Source: Mauremys mutica
Taxonomy: Eukaryota; Chordata; Testudines; Geoemydidae
Assembly (NCBI RefSeq): GCF_020497125.1
Contig: NC_059076.1
Coordinates: 14,561,951-14,625,950 of the forward strand
DNA length: 64,000 bases
Direction of reading: 5' to 3'
Shown one piece after another: positions 20,115 to 30,395 of the stretch; position 1 is the first letter of the stretch; the number at the start of each line of letters is the position of its first letter. The notes under the pieces are model-generated. The model saw nothing but the letters and a program-made list of their open reading frames with translations. It was not told the DNA's origin and searched no databases. The position numbers and the translations under genes were made by a program.

Positions 20115-20346
20115 GAGTACCAGAAATGCAGCACACTACACTGTTCCTGTATTCAGGGTCCGATTCGGATCTCACTTTCACCTGTGTAAATCAGGCATCA
20201 CCTCACCAAAGTCAGTGGCGTTCCATCAGTTTAAAACTGGTCTGAGATTAGAAGTGAAGCCATGGCTGGAATTGTCTTAAACTCTGCCTGTGTTCTGTGT
20301 GATTTGTTATCTTAAACAGCATGTGGTGAGTTTAAAGCTGTTCAGT

Positions 20347-20681
20347 CAGGGGCGGCTCTACAAATTTGGCCGCCCCAAGCAGTCATGCCCGGGAGGCGCC
20401 CCCGAGCCACGGGAGCAGCGGACCTCCCGCGGTCATGACTGCAGAGGGTCCGCTGGTCGCGCGGCTCGGCTGGACCTCCCGCAGCTGTGGGCGGTTCGCT
20501 GGTCCGGCGGCTCCGGTTGAGCTGCCGCAGTCATGCCTGCGGGAGGTCCAGCCGAGCCGCGGGACCAGCGTCCCCTCCGCAGTCATGCCTGCGGCAGGTC
20601 CGCCGGCCCAGCCTGCCGCCCCACCGGGAAAGGGCCGCCCCAGGCGGGTGCTTGCCCCGCTGGGCTCTGGAGCCGGCCCTG
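20347..20681. mobile_element. hAT-type MITE (CAGGGGCGGCTC family)
   Basis: Perfect 8-bp target duplication TGTTCAGT at 20339-20346 and 20682-20689. It is the same family as 15043-15429 but in reverse orientation. It lies just downstream of the orphan signal-peptide exon, in its presumed intron 1. Confidence 0.93.
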
Positions 20682-20788
20682 TGTTCAGTAATTCCATACA
20701 CCTTTACATTAAAATCCTATTTTTTTCTGCAAATACTGTAAAAGGCATTTAACAAGGGAAAAGACTACAAGTACTTTGACTGGCTTAC

Positions 20789-20846
20789 CATGAGAGATGC
20801 CTGTGAGAGTTAGCAGCAGGAGGGAGAACGTGATCTTGTTGTCCAT
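20789..20846 (-). CDS. Orphan signal-peptide exon 1 of an unidentified secreted-protein gene
   Basis: On the - strand an ATG with A in the -3 region (GCAGCCATGG, good Kozak context) opens a 58-nt coding exon of 19 codons plus one base. It reads MDNKITFSLLLLTLTGISHG, a short hydrophilic start followed by a Leu/Thr hydrophobic core, then the splice donor GTAAGC at 20783-20788. A TATA box lies about 100 bp upstream. Exon size, phase 1 exit and the GGATAAAAGC promoter word resemble the two chemokine first exons in this window, so a chemokine-like (CXCL8-type) gene is plausible. No exon 2 was found in the sequence to its left, which holds a MITE and the provirus, so it may be further away or lost. 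It could be another small secreted protein. Confidence 0.5.
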
Positions 20847-20939
20847 GGCTGCTTCGCTGGTTTGTCTCTTGGCTTGCTGGTGGTGAACAGCTACTTAAAA
20901 TCAACTCGGTGGCAACTGCAGACCCATGTGGGAGCACTG

Positions 20940-20951
20940 ACGCTTTTATCC
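20940..20951 (-). promoter_or_regulatory. TATA box of the orphan exon
   Basis: GGGATAAAAGCG on the - strand, about 95 bp before the ATG at 20846, leaving room for a 65-75-nt 5' UTR. The same word GGATAAAAGC occurs in both chemokine promoters of this window. Confidence 0.6.
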
Positions 20952-21239
20952 CGTGTGGCGTGTGAGGGAGGATCTTAGCTGAGATTACAGAGTTTTTACA
21001 GACTAACAACCCACAAGTAAATTGGATTTATTCTGCTTGTTTTAATTCCTTCCTGGCTCTAAGAAAACAGTAACATGAGATGATGAAAGAGAGTGAGCTT
21101 TGTGCTGCCTTGTTCACCAGCTGCTGAATTTCAGAGGCCTGATCTCAGCTCACTCCTGGTTCACTGACGTAATAGAGGAGTGACCGCAGTCAAATCCGGG
21201 GCGTTGCGCAGGCTGATGGATAACTGGGGTATGTGGAGA

Positions 21240-22044
21240 GAGGAGCAGAACTAATGCAGAGTGGTCCCCATCTCTTCTGTTAAGAGACCCTTGGCTGCTG
21301 TGGGAACTCCATGGGGACGGGTCAAGTGTAGAGCACTGGAGCAGCTGCTGTGTGCTGCTGGCTAGTCGAGTGGGTGTTTGCACCAAAAATTAACTAGGCT
21401 TCTAGCAGCAATCATTTCGGCCTCGCTCCTGTGCTGCTCTCACCCGGGGAGGTAGAAGAAGAGCTCGGTGCAGCTTGAAAGCTTGTCTCTTTCGTTAGCG
21501 GAAGTTAGTCCAGTAAAAACCTCACCTCCTTGTCTCTCTAATATCATGGGACCAACACAGCTCCAGCAACGCTGCAAACAGGGAGCTGTTGGCCAGGCGT
21601 GGACAGAGGAGCCTATGGCAGTATTGTCCCAGCTATTGGTCACGCCACACGACAAGGGGAATCTTATTGGACTTCCTGGCTCCTCCATCCCACTCGTGCA
21701 GGCTCTGCTAAAAGCGGGTACCGCATGGCCCTTACTGACTGAGATCCTACACGGATGATTATGAGCTTTGTGCCTTGTATCAGAGAACATGAGCTGATCC
21801 ATACGCATATAAGTCTGAGTGTCCTTATTTAACTCTCCTTCTATACAAGCCTCTGGATTGTGGCCCAGTGCTTGTGAGGGGAGGAGGGAGAGCGGGGCGT
21901 GGAAGGCGGCTGTGTGCCAGCACCGCCGGGAGCAGGAGGATGAGGTTTTAGTTCAGCAGGGGAGTAAGTCTGCAGCCCCTTGACACCTCCGCCAGCAAAC
22001 GTGCTGCACTTCCCTACACACGCCTCGCTCGGGCGGCCCTGCAA
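21240..22044 (-). repeat. Inverted duplication, right arm
   Basis: Reverse complement of the block at 14371-15995 without the two insertions found there. Similarity is high throughout, for example the 67-codon frames beginning MQGRPSEACVGKC at both ends differ at few positions. No gene identity is claimed for that frame. Confidence 0.85.
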
Positions 22045-22189
22045 CTGTTCTAAATTCGTTTAGATTTTCATGTTTCATAGAGCAGCTAAGGGAAGACGAT
22101 TTGCATAGCTAATCCCCCAAACATCTGATCAGTTCTGTTCTGCACACACTCCTGGCTGTGATGGGGAAAAGCTTTCCTAGCTAATGTAG

Positions 22190-22625
22190 CAGTGCTTCTC
22201 GAACTGGGGGCCTGACCCAAAGGGGGGGGGGGTCGCGAGCCTATTGTAGGGGGGTTGTGAGATCATAACAATGTCACTGGGGAAAGAGGAGCTGGGGGGG
22301 AGGGGGAGGTCCAGCATCCATTGCTCTCTGGCTGCCCAGCTCTGAAGGCAGCGCTGCCAGCAGCAGCAGCAGCACAGAAGTAAGGGTGGCAGTACCACAC
22401 GGTGGCACTGCCTCCAGAGCTGGGCACCCAGCCAGCAGCTGCCAGCCACCCTGCTCGGAAGGCAGCAATGCCACCAGCAGCAGAGCAGCCGGAAGGGTGG
22501 CAATAGCATGAGTATACTGTACATACCCATGGGCGCAATTCGCTATCGCTTTTTCTGGGAGGTCGTCACAGCCCGAAATATTTTCAAAGAGGAGCCCAGC
22601 AAAAAGAAAAGTTTGAGAACCCCTG
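22190..22625. mobile_element. hAT-type MITE (CAGTGCTTCTCRAACTGGGGG family)
   Basis: Ends CAGTGCTTCTCGAAC and GTTTGAGAACCCCTG. Target duplication TAATGTAG (22182-22189) and TAATATAG (22626-22633), one mismatch. The interior has repeated GCC/CAGCAG-rich text giving several spurious frames. Confidence 0.85.
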
Positions 22626-22633
22626 TAATATAG

Positions 22634-25600
22634 GAAACCTGTGAGAGGAGACGCTTCATCCAGACTCCGGTGGGTGTTGGACAGAGCCCAAAGTGAACCC
22701 AGCAGTTGTTCTTTCCATCAGCTTCAAATTCACCCTCCCCAAGAGAAAAGCTCATGTACTGAACTTGGTCATACAAGTGTATATTGCTTTTGTCTAATCT
22801 CCAATGCTCAAATCTTAAGGGAGCTGGTGTATATTGCTCCCTGCAACCTTAGACGTGTTACGTCGTTTAGGTACGGCACAATGTCCATTTGTCTATGAAA
22901 AATGCTGTGCTGCTGATGAATGGTTCATTTATTATGGACGGAAGTCTGTCTTTGGATTCCATGTGCACAATTTCCCCTGTCTTTGTTCATGTTTCTGCCC
23001 GGCAGAAAATCTACACTGAAATGAAGTGGAATCTAAACTAATATTATCAAGGCCAGCTGTTGCAATCCTTACTAGTCAAAACTGACATGGAGACGAGTAA
23101 GGACTTTAGGATTTGGCCACAAATGACGAATCAGATCCCTTTCTCCGTGAGGACATAGTCATTAGGACTGTGACGCTGGAAAGCCAAGTGTCAGCTCCAG
23201 CCAGGGCCGAGTCAGCTGAGAACTGACAAACGCAGATGGAAGCCAGGCTGTAGCGAAGTGAGACTTGCCGGCGCAGCGCTTCCTGCTGGTTGTCTTGGGA
23301 ATTAGCTTTCCAGTGTACAGAGCGCCTCCTCCTGGCCGGTGTCTCGCCTGCCACTGGCCTCCGTGTCCCTCCCAGACCCCAGTGCCCCCTTTCCTCAGGG
23401 TTCTGCCCCTGCAGTACCCCACAATCTGGGTCTTCCCTCCCAGGGGAACCCCCAACCCTCTATCCCCACCTTGCCTCAGTGGCTACTGCCAGTCACCATC
23501 TAGCCCCCACTCACTGGGGCAGACTCACTGTAGTGTGTCATGGCCACTCATCATTGGCCAGGAGATTTGAACAGCTGCCTCTGCCTGTCTCTGGGCTGCA
23601 CCTCCCAGGCCCAGTACCTGCATAGGCCTTTACCAAGGCCTCAGCCTGGGGAGATGCCAGGCTGGAGCTCCCCAGCTCCTCTGGCCACTCCGTAGCCCTG
23701 CTTCACTTCCAGTCCCCTTTTCTCTTAGGCAGCCAGGACCTTCTCCCGCCACAGCTAGAGAGAGACTGACCCAGCTCCTCCCTGAGCCCTTCTAACAGGG
23801 CCAGCCGTGGCCTGATTGGGGTGTGGCCCCAGCTGTGGCTGCTTCCCCAATCAGCCCGGCCTTTCTCCTAGGAGCGGGGTAACTGCCCTGCTACACAGGC
23901 CAATAAGGTAAATGTATAAGCATTGTATAAATGCATTGTTAAATGTACATGACTGTACTTGGTATTTAAACTTCATGAAAACTAATGGGATGCTACTTGC
24001 ATTATTTTCACTTCGGTGTATCCTGTTATAATGGAATGGCAAACATGTCCATTGTATATCTCCCCTTTCTAACTAAAAAACCCATCACATGAGAAAAAAA
24101 CCTTGTGTAATGCAAATGAAGAACTTTAATAGGGAAGTGCCAATTCTTGCGTGTTTCAAAGCACGTGATCATTGTGCGTGATCAGAGATCAAAGACTAAA
24201 TGCACTCCTTTCTCTCTGCCAGCAAAGAAAGAACCCATGTGGATAGCCAAACTGTCTGTTTGTTTTGCTGTGAGAAGAAGCTAGTTATCCTGGGTAGCCC
24301 TAAAAGACTTCTGAGAAAATGGCAGATCACAACATCTCTGCTCCCATTTGAAATTATAGCCTGTGACTCACCCGTACATATATTTGTACCTGTTTTAACC
24401 TCTCAATAACTCTCATCACCCTTTAGTTAACTTACTACAGAATTAGCTCCCTGCATTGGCTTTGGTGTGAGACTAGGATGCAACTCAAGCTGGATGAGTG
24501 ACTGATCTCTTGGGACTGGTGTTATCTGAAATATTCTGTGATTTTGGGTGTAAGTGACCATTTATCACACAGCACGGTTTGCCTGGGTAGCAAGACAGAC
24601 ACTTCAATAAGGAGACTGTCTGTGACTCCATTCTAAGACTGCTGTGGTACTTTAGGAGCTCACATTTGTTACTGGGTTAGGGGAACCTAATTATAGAACA
24701 TACCACCAGGCTGGGGTGTCCGCCCTGCTTTTGCCAGGCTGCCCTGAGGCAGGCACTCGCGGTTCTGAGTCACTCCAGACAGCATGACAAGGACTTCAGA
24801 TGGTACAATTAAAAAAAACAACACAGAATTTGAATGGCCATAATGCCATTTCTGAATCTCCTCTTCTTCCTGCCCTTGAATTCTTGCCTAGTTATATCAC
24901 CTGATTTCCATCTGTAAACTCTGTAGGGCAAGGCCCCTATGTTGCCCACATTTTGTATTGTGTCTTGCATTTTAAGCACTAGACTATAACAGCGATGCTT
25001 ACAAACTATGGAAGAAATCTATTCACCTTCTAAGAAGAATTCACCAAGTCAGATAATTTGCTCCCTTTTAAAAATTGCACCAGAGCATAAATATAACAAA
25101 AGATTGTTCCAGCCATGTTCTAGGGATTAAATGGACCTTTTGATTCTGGAATTTCCATTGTATGCACCTAATAGGTTTATTTAGTTTTTTAAAATAAATA
25201 AATGTTTTCTAAAATGTACCTAGCCTTTATTTCCATTCATTAGCATATATTACATATCTTGGTCTTAAATTATGCATGCAATTAAATCCTGTGAATTTGC
25301 CCAAGGGCTCAGCTACGCTGTCTAAATTTGCACTGGGATGGAGTTATGGGCCGGAGTGTTTAGACTGAACCTTGTATCAGCTCACTGGGAATTCTGCGCT
25401 CAGTGGTGGCTCGGTTGGGCTCTATGTTGCTTAAGTTCCATTTCAAGTGAAACAAAATGACTTGGGCAGTTGATACTTAGCAGCAGCTAAATTCTTAGGA
25501 ATATTCACCCCCTCGGGAAGCTAAATTTGGTTATAAGCATCATTAAGAAATAACCTTCTGTCTCTGAAATAAATATTAAAAGTATCGTTAGTAACCGCTC

Positions 25601-26971
25601 CATCTCAAAACATGTCCCCAGATTAAATTACGAGTTAGCACAACGATTTATCTTATATGGAAAGGGGGAAAAAAGAGAATTCTTGCATAAATCAAAATAA
25701 TTTCCAGCTCAAATCCTGATTGGATGAGCCTTTTCTTTAGAGAAGTAGGGGAAGGCACATTACAAGGTAGCGCCACACTGTTCTTCAACTGAACGGATCA
25801 CCTACATTGGAAAGGCACAGAGGAAGCCTGGGTCTGGTCCTATTCAGTGGAGAGAGGGAGATGAAGACCTGGGAAAGCCTGAATCCAAGGAAATTTAAGG
25901 TGAGTGAAACCACAGGTGGTCTAAGTGTGCTCTCAGTTACACCAGTGGGGTATATCAAAGGGAGTGGAGTTCAGAAGTGAGATCAGAATCAGATCCCCGC
26001 TTTCTCAGAAGGCCCGGAAACTCACCTGGAATTCCAACTCTCCCACCTACGCCCCTGCTTCCGTTCTCTCTGACGCAAACATTTCTAATGCTGCACCCAG
26101 ATCAGCAGAGCAATACTTTCCCTCCCTGGGCCACAAATATTTTTTCTCTAAATGACTCTGACTCCTCCATATTAGCGAGGTTGTTAACAGAACTGGCTTT
26201 GGCCAGATCCAATCTGAATAAAGGAGGGGCAAACTCTGCTTACACATCTCAGCCCTGGCATGCAACACCCCTGGCTCTTCAGGCTGACTCTCTCCTGAGC
26301 AAACCACCAGTTGTGCCAAATTACAGGGTGGTTTCATAAAGTGGGTCAAGCAGCCTCCCAGGGCTTCTGACTTGAGGGGGTTGTTTTGCATTATGTAAAG
26401 TTCAATCGTTTTAGAATCCAATTAGCAGTGCCCATGGGATTGTCTCCTGAATCATTTGTTCATACACTCAGGGCAGCCAGACATTGGACGGTCCCAACAG
26501 GAACTGTGGCCTATAGACAAGCTATTCTAGCAGTCTGCGTTCATTACATCACTGGTTGGCAATGCCACGGTGTTCACTGTTCCGCTGTACTGTACATAGG
26601 TGTTTGACACTAATGAATATGGGGAACAGATTACGTAAAATCTTTGGAGCAGCGATTGTCTTCTTGTTGTGGGTTTGTACACGACCTGGCACAATGGGGT
26701 GCTGGTCCAGGATTGGGGTTCCTAGGCATCACCTCAATACAAATAATTAATAGTCAGACTGTAAGAGCCATCTCCCTCAGAAAGTCCCTACACTGGAGGA
26801 GGAGAGGAGCATACACTGTATCTCTCTATTCTTGAACACATTGGCCAAGGAAAGATGAACTGAACAGTAGAGGACAGACACTTTCCAGGCAGTTCTGCCC
26901 ATCAGCAAGAGAGGATGGATGCAACAGGAGAACATGGAAACCATTTTAGGTATCAGCCTGTGAAACAAGAC
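22634..26971. other. Intergenic stretch without recognised gene
   Basis: No domain recognised in any frame. The GC-rich segment at about 23570-23880 (ending cctaggagcggggtaactgc) resembles a dispersed LTR-type repeat but has no clear ends. The remainder is AT-rich and featureless. Confidence 0.5.
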
Positions 26972-27339
26972 TAAGGATATGTCTACACTACAGTATTAGG
27001 TCGATTTTATAGAAGTCGATTTTTAGAAATCAATTTTATACAGTCGACTGTGTATGTCCACACTAAGCGCATTAAGTCGGCGGAGTGCGTCCTCACTACC
27101 ATGGCTAACATCGACTTATGGAGCGGTGCACTGTGGGTAGCTATCCCACAGTTCCCGCAGTCTCCGCCGCCCATTGGAATTCTGGGTTAAGCTCTCAATG
27201 CCTGATGGGGCAAAAACATTGTCACGGGTGGTTTTGGGTACATGTCGTCAGTCGCCCCTCCCTCCATGAAAGCAACGGCAGACAATTGTTTTGTGCCTTT
27301 TTTCCTGGGTTACCCGTGCAGATGCCATACCACGGCAAG

Positions 27340-28110
27340 CATGGAGCCCGCTCAGCTCACTGTCACTGCTGCTGTTGTGGGCAAGTCTACTGTGGGGGCT
27401 GCTGTGATCCAAGTAGCCAATGCAATCACTGACACCCTGTTATCAAGGGTAGTGACTCTGGGAAATGTGCGGGCCTTCTTAGATTTTAGGTTCATCATAT
27501 TCCTGTCCTTTGTCGCTAGTGAGGAAGTCTTGCAGCTGCACATTCCAGTCTGGTCGGTCCTGTAACACCCCATAGCACTTCTGTGGTTGATACATGTATC
27601 AGCTCCAGGGCTCTTGCTCTTTGGCTTGGGCAAGGTACCTTGCCCTACACAGACCTCCAAGCATTTGACACAGAAGCTCCTTCAGCAGCTGGCATTGCTA
27701 CACAGCAGCAGCTCCTTGCCTTCGCAGCAGACGGTGAAGTAGGACTGTTAACCATCCTCGTTGGACATGTAGCTTGGCCGGGGGTTCTGGGAACGTCTTC
27801 CCTGGCTGGCTCCTAGCAACCTCCAGGGCATGGTGTACGGCTCCACCGCTTCCGCCGCAACTCTGCTCTCCTGCAACTCTGCTCTCCTTTTCCCCAGCGA
27901 CGAGCTCGGAGGATCTGTTCATGAAGCCTGGACAGTAGTAAGGAGCAGTTCAACTATAGACTGACCAAGTGCAGAATGGTGGTAGAATGTGCCTTTGGAG
28001 GTTTAAAAGCTCACTGGCGCTGTTGGTCAGACCTCAGTGAACCAACATTCCCATTGTTATTGCTGCTTGCTGTGTGCTCCATAATATCTGTGGAGAGAGG
28101 TTGAGCAAAT
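27340..28110 (+). pseudogene. HARBI1-like transposase remnant
   Basis: Starts around ATGGAGCCCGCTCAG and retains near its end (27950-28100) the family stretch FNYRLTKCRMVVECAFGGLK followed by ...IVIAACCVL-like text, the C-terminal part of Harbinger nucleases. It is broken by several frameshifts and stops, so no single frame spans it. The catalytic triad cannot be placed. Confidence 0.7.
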
Positions 28111-28269
28111 CACCTGGCATCCGATTTTGAGCAGCCAGACACTAGGGTGATTAGAAGAGCACAGCAAGGTGCTCTGCGCATCAGAGAGGCTTTGAAAACT
28201 AGTTTCATGACTGGCCAGGCTTCAGTGTGACAGTTGTGTGTGTTTCTCCTTAATGAAAACCTGCCCCTT

Positions 28270-28839
28270 TTAATTCCCTGTAAGCCAACCACTTTTCTCC
28301 CTTTGAAATAAAGTAACTATTTTTTTGAAACCAAGCATTCTTTCTTTATTAATTAAAAAAATGAGATAACGGACAAGGTAGCCTGGGTCGGGTGGGGGAG
28401 GAGGGAAGGACAAGGCTACATTGCTTATTGTAGCCACACTAAAAATCAAACTGTTTGAATGACAGCCTTCTGTTGCTTGGGCCATCCTCTGCAGTGGAGT
28501 GGCTGGGTGCCCAGAGCCTCCCCCCCCCCAACTCTGCATTCTTGGGTGTCTGGGTGAGCAGGCTATGGAACATGGGGAGGAGAGTAGGCGGTTAGACAGT
28601 GGATGCAGCAGGGGTCTGTGCTCTTGTTGGCTTTCCTGCAGCTCCAACAGACGCTTCATCATGTCCGTTTGCTCCCCCATTAGCCTCAGCATCGTGTCCT
28701 GCCTCCGCTCTTCATGCTCACTTAATTCTTTCCTGGCCTCTGCCACTGAAGGCCTCCATGCATTAAGCTGGGCCCTATCAGTGCGGGAGGGCTGCATGAG
28801 CTTGGAAAACATGTCATTGCGAGTGTGTTTTTTTTTCAT
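28270..28839 (-). pseudogene. Myb/SANT-like Harbinger accessory protein, C-terminal remnant
   Basis: The - strand frame opens with KKKHTRNDMFSKLMQ, then SVAEARKELSEHEERRQDTML and a glutamine-rich ELQESQQEHR segment. This is the linker and C-terminal region of the Myb/SANT-like partner of PIF-Harbinger transposases in reptiles. The N-terminal Myb/SANT domain itself is missing here; the element at the window's right end preserves that part. Confidence 0.7.
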
Positions 28840-28904
28840 CTTCTAATCTGCGATAATCTCAGGGATGCAGAAGATAGGGGGAGCGTAGAAACATTCTATG
28901 CTCT

Positions 28905-29222
28905 GTATCAGAGGGGTAGCCATGTTAGTCTGGATCTGTAAAAGCAGCAAAGAGTCCTATGGCACCTTATAGACTAACAAACGTATTGGAGCATGAGCTT
29001 TCGTGGGTGAATACCCACTTCGTCGGATGCATGTAGTAGAAATTTCCAGATAACAAGGTTAGTTCAATCAGGGAGGATGAGGCCCTCTTCTAGCAGCTGA
29101 GGTGTGAAAACCAAGGGAGGAGAAACTGCTTTTGTAGTTGGCAAGCCATTCACAGTCTTTGTTTAATCCTTACACCATCAGCTCAGCTGTTAGTCTATAA
29201 GGTGCCACAGGATTCTTTGCTG
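28905..29222. mobile_element. Short Penelope-like element nested in Harbinger
   Basis: A perfect 12-bp target duplication ATTCTATGCTCT at 28893-28904 and 29223-29234. The left end (TATCAGAGGGGTAGCCATGT ... TTATAGACTAACAAACG) is the Penelope-like terminal repeat in reverse orientation; the right end repeats its complement (GTTAGTCTATAAGGTGCCAC). The body (aaccaagggaggagaaactg) is the antisense of the endonuclease 3' region seen at 61880-61940. A hammerhead-like core is on the - strand at 28989-29026. Confidence 0.9.
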
Positions 29223-29670
29223 ATTCTATGCTCTACGATTCTGGGGGGACTGCATGGTCACCTGTGCTTCTGAGTGCTGCTGAGCTCGCCACGCTGACCA
29301 AACAGGAAATGAAATTCAAAAGTTCCCGGGGCTTTTCCTGTGTACCTGGCTAGTGCATTGGCGTTCAAAGTGCTGTCCAGAGCGGTCACAATGGAGCACT
29401 CCGGGAAAGCTCCCAGAGACCAATACTATTGATTTGCATCCGCACTACCCCAAATTCGACCCAGCAAGGTCAATTTTAACGCTACTCCCCTTGTCGGGAA
29501 GGAGTACAGAAATTGATTTTAAGAGCCCTTTAGGTCGACGGAATGGGGTTGGTTGTGTGGACGCAGTCATTTTTAAATCGACCTAACATGGCTAAATTCG
29601 ACCTAACCCCGCAGTGTAGACCAGGGCTAAGACCCTCAGTGAAATCAATGGTGTAACCACCACAAGGGAG

Positions 29671-29944
29671 CAGGGGCGGCTCCAGGCCCCAGCACGCCAA
29701 GCGCGTGCTTGAGGTGGCATGCCGCGGAGGGCGCTCTGCCGGTCGCCGGGAGGGCGGCAGGTGGCTCCGGTGGACCTCCCGCAGGCGTGCCTGTGGAGGG
29801 TCCGCTGGTCCCGTGGCTTCGGTGGAGCATCCGCAGGCACGTCTGCGGGAGGTCCACCGGAGCCGCGGGACCGGCAGAGCGCCTCCCACGGCGTGCCAGT
29901 GTGCCGGCGTGCTTGGGGCGGCGAAATGGCTAGAGCCGCCCCTG
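29671..29944. mobile_element. hAT-type MITE (CAGGGGCGGCTCCAGG family)
   Basis: Perfect 8-bp target duplication CAAGGGAG at 29663-29670 and 29945-29952; termini CAGGGGCGGCTC and GAGCCGCCCCTG. It lies 43 bp outside the Harbinger element. Confidence 0.93.
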
Positions 29945-30140
29945 CAAGGGAGAGAACACAATAGAGGGGGCTGCAATAAGCTGTGTGGCTGCAAACAACA
30001 GACCTTGCCGGCATCAGCTAAATGACACACACGCCATATCCCAGACTGAAGCCAGGAACTTTGACTTCAGCACCACAAAGCCCCTGCCTCTGGTAGCTAA
30101 AGAAGAGTATTGGTCACCTGTGGTGTTCATCCTATGGATT

Positions 30141-30395
30141 AGAATCATAGAATCATAGAATCTCAGGGTTGGAAGGGACCTCAGGAGGTCATCTAGTCCA
30201 ACCCCCTGCTCAAAGCAGGACCAAGCCCAACTAAATCATCCCAGCCAGGGCTTTGTCAAGCCTGACCTTAAAAACCTCTAAGGAAGGAGATTCCACCACT
30301 TCCCTAGGTAACTCATTCCAGTTCTTCACCACCCTACTAGTGAAAAAGTTTTTCCTAATGTCCAACCTAAACCTCCCCCTAAGGAGGGACTTCTG
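30141..30395 (-). mobile_element. CR1 LINE 3' end, antisense
   Basis: AGAATCATAGAATCATAGAAT terminal octamers followed by the conserved tail, almost identical to 191-412, ending in 5' truncation near 30395. Confidence 0.9.

Larger units (their letters stand above)
26975..29627. mobile_element. Decayed PIF-Harbinger DNA transposon
   Basis: Terminal motif GGATATGTCTACACTAC on the left and its degenerate complement GCAGTGTAGACCAGGGC on the right, flanked by the 3-bp target TAA (26972-26974 and 29628-29630), as in PIF-Harbinger elements. Internal subterminal TCGATTT/TCGACCTAA text is repeated at both ends. It holds remnants of both family ORFs in convergent orientation: a HARBI1-like nuclease (+) and a Myb/SANT-like protein (-). 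A Penelope-like element is nested at 28905-29222. Confidence 0.87.
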
